64,000 nucleotides of DNA from an uncultured Methylomonas sp. (GTDB lineage Bacteria; Pseudomonadota; Gammaproteobacteria; Methylococcales; Methylomonadaceae): the NCBI GenBank assembly GCA_936941155.1, contig CAKZJE010000031.1:186001-250000 (forward strand). Reading direction: 5' to 3'. Below the pieces are notes generated by a model. That model worked only from the letters and a program-made list of their open reading frames with translations. It was not told where the DNA came from and made no database searches. Each line of letters opens with the position of its first letter. Positions within the stretch are counted from its first letter, which is position 1. This document shows, piece by piece, positions 24,230 to 33,284 of this stretch. The position numbers and the translations under genes were made by a program.

Positions 24230-24398
24230 TAGACTTGTTTTAATAAATTATTCTTATATATCAAAGTTTTATAAATTAAAAACTGGAGTGCAAAACATGT
24301 TTTGTACTCCAGCAGATAATAAAATCAACAGTTTAAAAGAATACTTTTTAAATTGATTTTTTTATAGATGATTGATTAGTAAAGTTAAAACAAGTCTT
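24230..24398 (-). mobile_element. MITE-like element copy C (inverted orientation)
   Basis: 169 bp, reverse complement of copies A and B. Ends TA-GACTTGTTTTAA and TTAAAACAAGTC-TT, so one TA flank has mutated. The central palindrome at 24283-24312 has a single mismatch. It lies between the PfpI and PepSY genes. Confidence 0.85.
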
Positions 24399-24450
24399 GT
24401 GTTGTTTTTCGGCAGATGGGCTTGGCGCAGAGAAACTTCTTAGTCTAAAT

Positions 24451-25782
24451 CTATGATGTTTTTTTAAAAAACTGACTGATTTGCGCAGTGTTGAGTGAAT
24501 CGGATGACATATTGTTTATGAAACTTTGAGTTTTTTTTGCCTTGCGTTTTTGTCGCCAGCGAATAAATCCTGTGACATATAAAATCGGACAGGCTAATCC
24601 TGACAGAAACACCAAAATTCGCCCTGTCCAGCCAAATGCCGTGCCAGAATGCAAAGGCCATTGCCAAATCGTGAACACATCACCGCCCGTGCCGTTTTTG
24701 ACATCGGAGATTTTCAGCACTTGTCCTGAATATTGGTCAATGAAAAGCTGTTGATTGCCGACAAAATGACTTAATGAATCAATATGGCTTTTGCCGATTT
24801 GATGCGCGGCAAATTTATCCGCCGCCGGAGCTATCCAGACTAAATCGCCTTCAGGAAATTGTTTTTCCACCCGATCAATCGCATCGCCCCAAGTGATTGG
24901 TTTTTTGGTAGGAGTAAAACGCGAATGAATTTGTTCAGGATGAATAACGGGAGAAAAACTCTCCACTATCTGATTGAAAAAATTGGGTAAATTCATTGAA
25001 ATCCCCGAAACCAACACCGCAATAAGAATCACGCTGGTATAAAAACCGCTGGTTTTATGTAGGTCAAAGTTAAAACGTTCTGAGCTGGCGCGGGGTTTAA
25101 AAGTTAAAGCTTGTTTCCATTTTCCTGTCAGTGGATACCAAACGATTAAGCCCGTTAACGTGGAAAGTAGAAAAAAACAGCTTAAAATTCCAACAATATC
25201 AAGTCCATAGCCACGCATTAACAAGGCATAATGCAGTTTGAACATTAACGGGATAAAACCCATTTCACCTGAAAAAAAATCCGCGCTGTACCAAAGGCGT
25301 GAGCCTAAAACTTCTGCGGTGTAAGGATTGAGAAACAACATCCAGTCATCCATCTCGCCTGCAACATGCGCAGAGGGTATGGAGTAACCGACAATCAAGC
25401 TATCGAGTCCGCGCGTGGCATCAGGAAAACTAATCCAAGTCGGATGTGCGCTAGCAGGTAACGCGGTTTGTGCAACCTGTGCCAAGATGCTGTAAGCCTG
25501 TGGCACAGCGTGCAGAGGTTTAGATAAATGATAAAGTTCTGGATAGATTAAGCCGTCTATTTCCATGTAAAACACTAAAATGCTGCCCGTCAATCCGATG
25601 ATGGCAAAGAAAAAACCGATGATTAGTCCCAGCCACAAATGCACGATTAACCAGAGTTTGCGGCGGTTTTTTAAGCGGGTTAATTCTGTAAAAAATAGGG
25701 TCGGCGTTTTTTCGGCGTGAGCAGGAAAGTAAATAGATGCTAAACAAAGCGAAGCCAATGTTTTTTTAAACGATAGGCTCAT
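24451..25782 (-). CDS. PepSY-associated inner-membrane protein
   Basis: 443 residues. PepSY_TM architecture: helix 1 (LWLIVHLWLGLIIGFFFAIIGLTGSILVFY), periplasmic PepSY regions (about 70-170 and 275-360), helices near 190-215 and 245-265, and a last helix (ILVFLSGLACPILYVTGFIRWRQKRK). Such proteins often reduce or move iron alongside TonB receptors. Unusually, a signal-peptide-like segment (FKKTLASLCLASIYFPAHAEK) precedes the normal N-terminus; AAGGAGAGG before the ATG shows translation does begin there. No receptor gene is adjacent. Confidence 0.85.
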   Translation of the reverse strand: MSLSFKKTLASLCLASIYFPAHAEKTPTLFFTELTRLKNRRKLWLIVHLWLGLIIGFFFAIIGLTGSILVFYMEIDGLIYPELYHLSKPLHAVPQAYSILAQVAQTALPASAHPTWISFPDATRGLDSLIVGYSIPSAHVAGEMDDWMLFLNPYTAEVLGSRLWYSADFFSGEMGFIPLMFKLHYALLMRGYGLDIVGILSCFFLLSTLTGLIVWYPLTGKWKQALTFKPRASSERFNFDLHKTSGFYTSVILIAVLVSGISMNLPNFFNQIVESFSPVIHPEQIHSRFTPTKKPITWGDAIDRVEKQFPEGDLVWIAPAADKFAAHQIGKSHIDSLSHFVGNQQLFIDQYSGQVLKISDVKNGTGGDVFTIWQWPLHSGTAFGWTGRILVFLSGLACPILYVTGFIRWRQKRKAKKTQSFINNMSSDSLNTAQISQFFKKTS

Positions 25783-26018
25783 TATCCTCTCCTTATTTTT
25801 AATAATTTAAGAGGCATAATCAGCAGGTTGTATGCCAGAGTAATTGTATTTATAAATCAAATGCTTATCGGCTATTTTTCTGGAAAACGTATTAAACTAT
25901 GTTATAAACCACAGTTACTGGGTTATTTGCCTTATTTTGAAAAAAAGAATCGCGCTTTAACTTTCAAAAAAATGCAGTATCAGCAAATTTTCGCGCTTAA
26001 GATTGATTTTATATCTTA
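25783..26018. other. Intergenic region with no supported gene
   Basis: A 65-codon plus-strand frame (25828-26025) lacks a ribosome-binding site and family features. The rest is AT-rich promoter-like DNA leading to the 37-bp motif. Confidence 0.4.
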
Positions 26019-26055
26019 TAATTAGATATAAAGTTCAAAATATATCGTTTTATTA
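26019..26055 (+). promoter_or_regulatory. 37-bp AT-rich motif, copy 1 (putative CysB-type site)
   Basis: Begins TAATTAGATATAAA and ends TATATCGTTTTATTA. It shares length and both conserved halves with 30020-30056 and with 63044-63080 (reverse strand). It lies 56 bp before the ATG of the unknown membrane protein; a weak TAAACT follows at 26072. Confidence 0.6.
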
Positions 26056-26110
26056 ATTAATGAAAACATTTTAAACTCTCAGCCATCAACCAATTATTTT
26101 CGACAGAGGC

Positions 26111-26923
26111 ATGATGGCTATTTTTATTGAATTCGTGATTGGCTCAGTCCTAGCGATTTATTTTCATTGGGTTTTGCAATACGAACAGGCGGCTTACACC
26201 TTGTTTGGTATGGGGATTTTGCTGTCATTGGCAACGTATTTGCTGCAACATCAAATTTTAACGTCACAAAAAGCCTTAGCTGAGCTGTATCAAAGCAATC
26301 ATGAACTTTCCAGCGCGTTAGCCGCGATTAACGACCCCGAATGTGAGCTGAAATCCCAAGAACTTTTAGCCGATTTCAAAAAAAATCTTGCACAATTGCA
26401 GCGCGGTTATCTATTGCTGAATGAAGCGGAGTTTTATTTGGAAGGCGTGAAAAGCGTTTCTCAAAGTAATTTGCATGTGAAAGCAGTTGATCCGTTGGAA
26501 GTGGGTTGGGAAAGTCGCGGCGCGGTGCGCAATTATTATCAGGCGAATTTGCAGGCTCTCAGTCGTGGCGTGCAAATTACCCGCGTGTTTGTGATTAGTC
26601 GGCGCGATTTGCTGAATCCTGATGTGCAAAAAATTTTGCAACAACAGCGCGATGACGGAGTGGAGGTGTTAATCACTTATCGGGAAGATTTGGCGATTAA
26701 TGTGGCAAATCAAGAGGTTTATTCGCTGGATTTTGCGATTTATGATGATGCGGTTATCACCGATCGTGGACGCGAAAAAGGTTTGTATTTTGGCAAGCGC
26801 ACTCAAAAAACGGCGGAAATTGTGAAATATCAGCGGTTATTTGAGTTGATTCATCATCATGCGCATCGTTTTTTAAGTGATGAAGAAACGGAGCAGTATT
26901 TAGTTGAGTTGGTGAATAAATAA
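26111..26923 (+). CDS. Membrane-anchored protein of unknown function
   Basis: 270 residues. Two closely spaced N-terminal helices (about 4-20 and 27-45) form a hairpin anchor, followed by a helical/coiled segment (about 50-115) and a cytoplasmic alpha/beta domain (about 120-255: SRGAVRNYYQANLQALSRGVQITRVFVISRR, YSLDFAIYDDAVITDR, LYFGKRT). The last part resembles the phospholipase-D-like or TrmB-C-terminal sensor fold but lacks an HKD motif. AGAGG precedes the ATG. It shares the 37-bp upstream motif with the sulfate transport operon, which suggests a link to sulfur regulation. Confidence 0.7.
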   Translation: MMAIFIEFVIGSVLAIYFHWVLQYEQAAYTLFGMGILLSLATYLLQHQILTSQKALAELYQSNHELSSALAAINDPECELKSQELLADFKKNLAQLQRGYLLLNEAEFYLEGVKSVSQSNLHVKAVDPLEVGWESRGAVRNYYQANLQALSRGVQITRVFVISRRDLLNPDVQKILQQQRDDGVEVLITYREDLAINVANQEVYSLDFAIYDDAVITDRGREKGLYFGKRTQKTAEIVKYQRLFELIHHHAHRFLSDEETEQYLVELVNK

Positions 26924-26946
26924 TCAAATTTAGCGAGAATTTTTTC

Positions 26947-26964
26947 AAGACGACTGGTCGTCTT
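26947..26964. repeat. AAGACGAC-type palindrome, copy 3
   Basis: AAGACGACTGGTCGTCTT flanked by T- and A-rich runs, 24 bp after the membrane protein stop codon. It could also work as a terminator. Confidence 0.9.
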
Positions 26965-27220
26965 AAAAAATTAAGCTCGAAAAATTCGGTTTCAGATATT
27001 GTGTTAGAGGTTAATTAATCTGAGTATCCTTTGAATCTTTTGTTCAGGAATTTAGTATTTTACAGATTGTAGTTGATGAGATTGATTTGAAGCTATTGTA
27101 TAAAGTGATAAAAACAACAACTAAACTTGAACGCGCTAAGATTTAAAATTTAAGACTGGAACCATTATTCATATTTTGTTAAAATTAACTCTTTATAGCA
27201 ATAAAGAGAAATAAAGAAAC

Positions 27221-28507
27221 GTGTCAAAGATTAAATATATAGATTTATTTGCAGGAATGGGCGGTATTAGATTAGGATTTAGCCAAGCTTGTGATGAACT
27301 TGGCTTAAATCATCAGTGTGTATTTTCTTCAGAAATAAAACCGTATGCTGTCGATATTTATAAATATAATTTCAATGAACATTATATTCATGGAGATATT
27401 ACGCAAATAAATGCTAATGAGATTCCTGATTTTGATTATCTATTGGCAGGATTTCCATGCCAAGCTTTTAGTACCGCAGGAAAACAGTTAGGGTTTGACG
27501 ATATAAGAGGAACGCTATTTTTTGATGTTGCTAGAATTTTAAAAGAAAAAAAACCAAAAGGATTCATTCTGGAAAATGTCGAAGGTTTTGTAACCCATGA
27601 TAAAGAATGTAAAACAGATGAAATAGGTAGAACATTAAAAACTATTTTAAAAACTTTAAAAGATATGAATTATAAAGTTTCATGGAAAATTTTAGATGCC
27701 GCAAATTTTGGAGTTCCACAAACAAGAAAAAGAGTTTTTATAACGGGGCATTTAATCAATGAGCCAAATTTAGAAAATTTTCAATTAAAAAAAAGTAAAA
27801 TTGGTTCTATTTTAGAATATGGCTTACCAACATTAACATCTAGTTTTACTCAACAATTATTAAAATACTATAGTGTAGAAGAGCTGAAAGGTAAGTCAAT
27901 TAAAGATAAGCGCGGCGGTAGTGATAATATTCACAGTTGGGATATAGCTATAAAAGGCGAAATAAGTAAATATCAAAAAATAATCTTGGAACGACTGTTA
28001 CGCGAAAGAAGAAAAAAACATTGGGCTCAATTAAAAGGAATTGTATGGATGGATGGAATGCCTCTTACTTATAATGAAATCGCTTCGTTTTGTACTGATA
28101 TTCCTTCTGAGCAACTACAGCTACTGTTATCTGATTTAGAAACAAAAGGTTATGTAAAGTTAGAGCATCCAAAAGATATAATAACGATTGACGGAAAAAA
28201 TAAACGCCATCCAGATATAACAAAAGCTAAAGGATATAACATTGTAACTGGAAAATTAAGTTTTGAATTTAATTGCATTTTGCACCCAGAGGAAATAGCA
28301 AATACGTTAGTTGCTACTGAAGTTGATAGAATAGGTGTCATAGATGGTAAAGGAATAAGAAGGTTATCTAATAAAGAATGTTTACGTTTCTTTGGTTTTC
28401 CAGATAGCTATCAATCTAATATAGCGAATGTAAAACTCTATGATTTAATTGGCAATACAGTTGCTGTTCCAGTCGTTAAAGCTGTAGCACTAAAATTATT
28501 AGGATAA
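27221..28507 (+). CDS. DNA cytosine-5 methyltransferase
   Basis: 428 residues from a GTG start. C5-methyltransferase motifs in order: I YIDLFAGMGGIRLGF (5-20), IV with catalytic C80 (LAGFPCQAFSTAGKQLGF), VI ENV (118-120), VIII near NFGVPQTRKRVFITG, and IX/X ECLRFFGFPDSYQ ... DLIGNTVAVPVVKAVA. The target-recognition region (about 200-330) is long and carries a winged-helix-like stretch (TYNEIASFCTDIPSEQLQLLLSDLETKGYVKL). It is convergent with, and overlaps by 9 bp, a restriction endonuclease gene, so it is the protective enzyme of a type II system. Markedly AT-rich compared with neighbours, consistent with transfer. Confidence 0.92.
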   Translation: MSKIKYIDLFAGMGGIRLGFSQACDELGLNHQCVFSSEIKPYAVDIYKYNFNEHYIHGDITQINANEIPDFDYLLAGFPCQAFSTAGKQLGFDDIRGTLFFDVARILKEKKPKGFILENVEGFVTHDKECKTDEIGRTLKTILKTLKDMNYKVSWKILDAANFGVPQTRKRVFITGHLINEPNLENFQLKKSKIGSILEYGLPTLTSSFTQQLLKYYSVEELKGKSIKDKRGGSDNIHSWDIAIKGEISKYQKIILERLLRERRKKHWAQLKGIVWMDGMPLTYNEIASFCTDIPSEQLQLLLSDLETKGYVKLEHPKDIITIDGKNKRHPDITKAKGYNIVTGKLSFEFNCILHPEEIANTLVATEVDRIGVIDGKGIRRLSNKECLRFFGFPDSYQSNIANVKLYDLIGNTVAVPVVKAVALKLLG

Positions 28508-29149
28508 CTGATTAACTAAATAAACACCTTTATTTTCAGAAATTTTGTTTAAATAGATTTCTTCAGTGTCGTACAATGCTTTAACGAATTCTTCTTTAGA
28601 CTTAAATGGTTTATAAATTGATTTTGATGAATACCAAGATGCCGGTCTAATATTATAAATAACATCGCGCTTAACTTGAGTTTTTAATGGGAATCGTTTA
28701 CTTGCACAACAAATTTCCCAAATATTCTTTAACCAGATGTTTTTAATAATTAATTGACCTTGATTTAAGACATATCCAAAAATTAAATAATCAGAATAAA
28801 TTCTTTCTGGACATGTAGCCAATGATTCGCAATAAGATTGAAAATTTGCAATGTCAAAATTAGCACCTGCACTCATGTCAAAACTCTTTATTTCCAGCAA
28901 AGATACTTTGTTGTCTTGTGAGTGTAGGAAGAAATCGGGAAACGATTGAGAGTTAGATGGTGCACTATAAACAATTTCGTTTTTGAGCATCCATTTTTCA
29001 AGCCATTCTTGAATATGTCCGCCGATACCATCTTTGCTATTTATTTCAAACTCAATGTCATTCATTTTGAATGTAATTGTTCCTACAAGACCATTATTAA
29101 CCTCAACTAATAAAGAGTCATACATTCTTTTTGCAACATCACTTGGCAT
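28499..29149 (-). CDS. Type II restriction endonuclease, NgoBV-like
   Basis: 216 residues. The N-terminal region (MPSDVAKRMYDSLLVEVNNGLVGTITF ... IGGHIQEWLEKWM) resembles NgoBV-family endonucleases, and SFPDFFLHSQDNKVSLLEIKSF supplies the PD-x(n)-E-x-K catalytic core. NgoBV recognises GGNNCC; specificity here is only inferred. It is convergent with the C5-methyltransferase. AT-rich like its partner. Confidence 0.7.
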   Translation of the reverse strand: MPSDVAKRMYDSLLVEVNNGLVGTITFKMNDIEFEINSKDGIGGHIQEWLEKWMLKNEIVYSAPSNSQSFPDFFLHSQDNKVSLLEIKSFDMSAGANFDIANFQSYCESLATCPERIYSDYLIFGYVLNQGQLIIKNIWLKNIWEICCASKRFPLKTQVKRDVIYNIRPASWYSSKSIYKPFKSKEEFVKALYDTEEIYLNKISENKGVYLVNQLS

Positions 29150-29275
29150 CTGCTAAACCTAATTTTTAAATTGAATATGAGGGTAAGTATAGCAAAGCTA
29201 GTTGTCTCAAAGTGCAGGAGAATGAGAAAATTAACGGGTTTATGGAATAGTGAAAGAAAACTAAGAAAGCCCGAT

Positions 29276-29932
29276 TTACTTCACCACCAACCGATAAACC
29301 TGCTCGTGTAATTGCGTTAAACCGCGTTTTTGTAACGCCGCCTCTTGCGCCAGCACATCTTCATTCGCCAACAAATCAATCTCACACCACGCTTGATAAA
29401 GCCTAGCGATTTCTGTAGGTGGCAAACTAAAGGGCGGTCCCGACATCTCAACTTGCGGATAATTAAGCGCGATCAACAAAATATTCACATCAGATTTCAG
29501 CAACTGCGCCATTTTTGCCACATAATCCAGCCGCATTTGTGCAGGCAAAGCCACCAACGCCCCGCGATCATAAACAGCATCAATTTCTCCTACGTCATCA
29601 AGTTGCAAGGCAAAAAAATCGCCGCATAAAACTTGTAATCCCTCAATTTCATAGCTCAAAAATTCACCTTGTTGGCGAATATTCGCTTGCAAGTCGTTTT
29701 CGGCAAAAAAAGCCGCAACTGCCAACGGGCTTAATTCGATTCCCAGCACTTGAAAACCTTGTTTCAGCAGCCACAGCATATCGTTAGTTTTGCCGCACAT
29801 CGGCACAAATACACGCCCGCCGGATTTTATTCCCAATTTCGACCCATATTGCTGCAAATGCGGATGAATTTCATCGCGATGAAAACCGATTTGATTCATT
29901 TTCCAACGCTCGTGCCAAAAATTATGTTCCAT
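29276..29932 (-). CDS. tpm: Thiopurine S-methyltransferase
   Basis: 218 residues, normal for bacterial Tpm. Family features: NFWHERWKMNQIGFHRDEIHP at the N-terminus, VFVPMCGKTNDMLWLLKQG (SAM-binding loop), GIELSPLAVAAFF, and YDRGALVALPAQMR. It transfers a methyl group from SAM to thiols, and in bacteria it can methylate selenium and tellurium compounds. It lies just upstream of the sulfate transport operon but on the other strand. Confidence 0.93.
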   Translation of the reverse strand: MEHNFWHERWKMNQIGFHRDEIHPHLQQYGSKLGIKSGGRVFVPMCGKTNDMLWLLKQGFQVLGIELSPLAVAAFFAENDLQANIRQQGEFLSYEIEGLQVLCGDFFALQLDDVGEIDAVYDRGALVALPAQMRLDYVAKMAQLLKSDVNILLIALNYPQVEMSGPPFSLPPTEIARLYQAWCEIDLLANEDVLAQEAALQKRGLTQLHEQVYRLVVK

Positions 29933-30019
29933 TTGCTGCTCCTGTTTTACACATTATTTGCAACGATTATATCCCATCGTTATTGCCCGCCCTTCTTATA
30001 ATTCAGGCTGTTAATCTAA

Positions 30020-30056
30020 TAATGAGATATAAATATCTTTTTATATCGTTTTATTA
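30020..30056 (+). promoter_or_regulatory. 37-bp AT-rich motif, copy 2 (putative CysB-type site of sbp)
   Basis: Begins TAATGAGATATAAA and ends TATATCGTTTTATTA. It differs from copy 1 mainly in the central eight bases. CATAAT at 30076-30081 is a good -10 whose first base is 56 bp from the motif start; the -35 region is poor, as expected for an activator-dependent promoter. sbp starts at 30121. Confidence 0.7.
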
Positions 30057-30120
30057 TAAAAAGTGAGTTGTTTATCATAATCTCAACACGAATTTTTATT
30101 TCATTTGAGGCTCTAGGATT

Positions 30121-31125
30121 ATGAAAACTCAAACATGGCTTATCCGCAGCCTAATTGCGGCAACGATTTTAATCAGCGCGAATGCGTTTGCTGATCGCAG
30201 TTTATTGAATGTGTCGTATGACCCGACGCGCGAACTGTATCAAGAATATAACCAAGAATTTGCTAAATATTGGCAAGGAAAAACCAAAGAAACGGTGACG
30301 ATTCAGCAATCGCACGGTGGCGCGGGCAAACAAGCGAGAGCAGTGATTGATGGTTTAGATGCGGATGTTTTAACGCTGGCATTGTCGTATGACATTGATC
30401 AAATTGCGAAAAAAGCGAAATTATTGCCAAAAGAGTGGCAAAAACGCTTGCCGCATAACAGCACGCCTTACACGTCCACGATTGTGTTTTTGGTGCGCAA
30501 AGGCAATCCGAAAAAAATCAAAGATTGGGGCGATTTAGTGAAGCCGGGTATTGCGGTGATTACGCCGAATCCTAAAACTTCAGGCGGAGCGCGTTACAAC
30601 TATTTAGCGGCGTGGGCGTATGCAGAAAAAACCTTGGGTTCTCCTGCGGCTGCGAAAGATTTTATGAAAAAATTGTTTAAAAACGTGCCAGTTTTGGATT
30701 CTGGGGCGCGAGGCGCAACCACCACTTTCATTCAACGCGGGATTGGTGATGTGTTGTTGGCTTGGGAAAATGAAGCGTTTTTAGCGATTAATGAACTCGG
30801 CGAAGGCAAATTTGACATTATTGTGCCACCGACCAGTATTTTGGCAGAAACGCCTGTCGCTGTGGTTGACAATGTGGTGAATAAACACGGCACGCGTGAT
30901 TTGGCGGAAGCGTATTTAAATTATTTGTATTCGCCAGCGGGACAAAAATTAGCGGCAAAACATTATTACCGTCCGATTTCGCCTGAATTAGCCGATCCAA
31001 AAGACTTGGCGCGTTTTCCAAAATTGCATTTATTTACCGTGAATGAGCAGTTTGGGGGTTGGGAAAAAGCGCAGAAAGACCATTTTGATGACGGCGGCTC
31101 GTTTGACCAGATTTATACGCCTTAG
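30121..31125 (+). CDS. sbp: Sulfate ABC transporter substrate-binding protein
   Basis: 334 residues. Signal peptide ([15 protein letters not shown]) then the Sbp/CysP start [66 protein letters not shown] and [23 protein letters not shown] are the anion-binding signatures of this family. It captures sulfate (and thiosulfate) in the periplasm for CysTWA. First gene of the operon, downstream of the 37-bp motif and a CATAAT box. A 33-bp hairpin repeat separates it from cysT. Confidence 0.95.
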   Translation: MKTQTWLIRSLIAATILISANAFADRSLLNVSYDPTRELYQEYNQEFAKYWQGKTKETVTIQQSHGGAGKQARAVIDGLDADVLTLALSYDIDQIAKKAKLLPKEWQKRLPHNSTPYTSTIVFLVRKGNPKKIKDWGDLVKPGIAVITPNPKTSGGARYNYLAAWAYAEKTLGSPAAAKDFMKKLFKNVPVLDSGARGATTTFIQRGIGDVLLAWENEAFLAINELGEGKFDIIVPPTSILAETPVAVVDNVVNKHGTRDLAEAYLNYLYSPAGQKLAAKHYYRPISPELADPKDLARFPKLHLFTVNEQFGGWEKAQKDHFDDGGSFDQIYTP

Positions 31126-31133
31126 TGAGATTC

Positions 31134-31166
31134 AAACCTTCCAGGTTTTAAAAACCTGGAAGGTTT
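31134..31166. repeat. AAACCTTCCAGG hairpin repeat between sbp and cysT
   Basis: Perfect inverted repeat with 16-base arms (AAACCTTCCAGGTTTT). It probably limits transcription past sbp so that binding protein exceeds permease. Its right arm supplies AAGG ahead of a possible GTG start at 31169. A diverged copy lies in the 3' end of ampG (59320). Confidence 0.85.
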
Positions 31167-31195
31167 AAGTGCAAAAACATCAGCAGAAATTAAAC

Positions 31196-32023
31196 ATGAG
31201 ACAAAGTCACGTTATACAAGGCTTCGCGCCGACACTGGGTTTAACCATCGTCTATTTAAGCTTGGTGGTACTCATTCCGTTAAGCACCTTAGTTTTCAAA
31301 AGCTTGCAATTAACGTGGGACGAATATCTAAACGTGATTGGCAACGCGCGGGTGATCGCTTCGTTTCGCGTTAGTTTTCTCACCGCCTTAGCCGCCGCCA
31401 CGATTACCTCTTTTTTCGGCTTTATTATAGCGTGGGTATTGGTGCGCTATCCGTTTCCCGGCAAACGCTTTTTAGACGCATTGATTGATTTGCCCTTCGC
31501 GCTGCCGACTGCGGTTGCGGGGATTGTGTTAGCAACCATTTATCAACCCAGCGGCGTACTTGGTCAATTTTTGCAAGATACGTTTGATCTAAAAGTCGCT
31601 TACACACCATTAGGGATTGTGGTGGCGTTGATTTTTATCAGCTTGCCATTTGTGGTGCGCACCGTTGAGCCTGTGTTGCAAGAGTTTGATTTTACGATGG
31701 AAGAAGCTGCATCCAGCTTAGGCGCGTCACGCTGGCAAGTGTTTGTCAAAATCGTTTTCCCCAATATTTTCCCCGCCTTATTGACAGGATTTGCCTTAAG
31801 TTTTGCGCGTGGGATTGGTGAATACGGCTCGGTGATTTTTATCGCTGGAAATTTGCCCTACGTTTCTGAAGTGATTCCGTTGTTGATTGTCACCAAGCTG
31901 GAACAATACGATTACGCGGGAGCAACAGTGATTGCGCTAACCATGTTAGTTGCGTCATTTTTATTATTGCTGCTGATTAACTTGCTGCAAATGTGGGTGC
32001 GCAAACGTTCAGGACAACTGTAG
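31196..32023 (+). CDS. cysT: Sulfate ABC transporter permease CysT
   Basis: 275 residues from ATG 31196 (MRQSHVIQGFAPTLGLTIVYLS), which matches the usual CysT N-terminus; a GTG at 31169 with AAGG upstream would add nine residues. Six membrane helices. The EAA loop EEAASSLGASRWQVFVKIVFPNIFPAL contacts the ATPase CysA. Conserved stretch DLPFALPTAVAGIVLATIY. Partner permease is CysW, 337 bp downstream across a repeat-rich gap. Confidence 0.94.
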   Translation: MRQSHVIQGFAPTLGLTIVYLSLVVLIPLSTLVFKSLQLTWDEYLNVIGNARVIASFRVSFLTALAAATITSFFGFIIAWVLVRYPFPGKRFLDALIDLPFALPTAVAGIVLATIYQPSGVLGQFLQDTFDLKVAYTPLGIVVALIFISLPFVVRTVEPVLQEFDFTMEEAASSLGASRWQVFVKIVFPNIFPALLTGFALSFARGIGEYGSVIFIAGNLPYVSEVIPLLIVTKLEQYDYAGATVIALTMLVASFLLLLLINLLQMWVRKRSGQL

Positions 32024-32057
32024 GTGCGAATTTATTTAATTTTCATTCCTTAACTGA

Positions 32058-32326
32058 CATTACGCATAAGTAAAAAATATCCACGAAAAACACGAAAAAC
32101 ACGAAAAACACGAAAAACACGAAAAAATAAGCGCAAAAAAAAGCAGCAATATAGCGGTTTCAAGTCAAAGTGATAGTTTTTTCTGTTGTAGAGACGTTGC
32201 ACTGCAACGTCTCTACGGTATCAGGCATATTGTATTGAGTTAAAAATGCTATAGCTGGTATTTGATATTTTTTGGATAACTAGACTTTCGTGCTTTTCGT
32301 GTCTTTCGTGGACAATGCGTAACATC
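32058..32326. mobile_element. Inverted-repeat element with CACGAAAAA tandem array
   Basis: Left end TTACGCAT ... TCCACGAAAAACACG and right end, read on the minus strand, TTACGCAT ... TCCACGAAAGACACG form inverted termini. The left end holds about four tandem CACGAAAAAC units (32082-32127). The middle contains the GTAGAGACG hairpin. No coding capacity. It sits between cysT and cysW. Confidence 0.6.
32188..32216. repeat. GTAGAGACG hairpin repeat, variant
   Basis: GTAGAGACGTTGCA and TGCAACGTCTCTAC, 14-bp perfect arms around one base. It is nested inside the 32058-32326 element. Confidence 0.85.
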
Positions 32327-32360
32327 AATCCATAATTTATTTCTTAATAGAGAAGACAAA

Positions 32361-33215
32361 ATGCACGTTGCAACGGCTAAAACTTTTACTGCGCAACCGA
32401 CGTTTCGTGATCCGCAATGGTTACGTTTCGCGCTGATTTTGATTGCGGTGTCTTTCATCGTGTTGTTTTTATGCGTTCCGCTGATTTTGGTACTCAGCGA
32501 AGCGTTTGCCAAAGGTTGGCAAGCTTACGCAAACGCCTTATCACAACCGGAGGCGATTTCTGCGGTGAAATTAACCTTATTAACCGCGCTTGCCACTGTG
32601 CCGCTAAACACTTTATTTGGTTTATGCGCAGCTTGGGCAATTACCCGTTTTGAATTTCCTGGCAAAAGCTTATTAACCACGTTGATTGATTTGCCGTTTT
32701 CGGTGTCGCCCGTTATTTCCGGTTTGATTTTCGTGTTGATGTTTGGCGCACAAGGCTGGTTTGGAGAATGGTTATCGGCACACGACATCAAAATTATTTT
32801 TGCGATTCCCGGCATTATTTTGGCAACGTTGTTTATCACGTTTCCCTTTGTGGCGCGGGAATTAATCCCGTTGATGCAAGAAATGGGCAGCGAAGAAGAG
32901 GAAGCGGCGTTGTCGCTGGGTGCGGGAGCGTGGACAACGTTTTTCAAAATCACCTTGCCGAATATCAAATGGGGATTGTTGTATGGCGTGTTGCTATGTA
33001 ACGCGCGGGCAATGGGCGAATTCGGCGCGGTGTCGGTGGTGTCTGGACATATTCGTGGGCTTACCAACACCCTGCCGCTGCATATTGAAGTGAGCTACAA
33101 CGAATATGATTTTGTCGGCGCGTTTGCCAGTGCTTCCATTTTGGCAGGGCTAGCGATTGTGACCTTGATTTTAAAAAGCTTTTTGGAATGGAAACAAAGC
33201 CAAAATCGAGTCTGA
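32361..33215 (+). CDS. cysW: Sulfate ABC transporter permease CysW
   Basis: 284 residues, six membrane helices. The EAA loop is [28 protein letters not shown]; family stretches include [20 protein letters not shown] and [20 protein letters not shown] with the downstream [16 protein letters not shown] typical of CysW. It forms the membrane channel with CysT. A foreign-looking GIY-YIG gene separates it from cysA. Confidence 0.95.
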   Translation: MHVATAKTFTAQPTFRDPQWLRFALILIAVSFIVLFLCVPLILVLSEAFAKGWQAYANALSQPEAISAVKLTLLTALATVPLNTLFGLCAAWAITRFEFPGKSLLTTLIDLPFSVSPVISGLIFVLMFGAQGWFGEWLSAHDIKIIFAIPGIILATLFITFPFVARELIPLMQEMGSEEEEAALSLGAGAWTTFFKITLPNIKWGLLYGVLLCNARAMGEFGAVSVVSGHIRGLTNTLPLHIEVSYNEYDFVGAFASASILAGLAIVTLILKSFLEWKQSQNRV

Positions 33216-33284
33216 GGAATGTTTCAAGAGGAGTAATTTATTAGCGATATAATTAGAGCTTTTAATCACTCTTTTAGTTTTAAA

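Noticed and set aside
25828-26025. 65-codon plus-strand frame upstream of the membrane protein
   Set aside because: No ribosome-binding site, runs into the 37-bp regulatory motif, and the composition looks non-coding.
32082-32127. Tandem CACGAAAAAC units as a CRISPR-like array
   Set aside because: Units are about 10 bp with no spacers, and they form one end of an inverted-repeat element.
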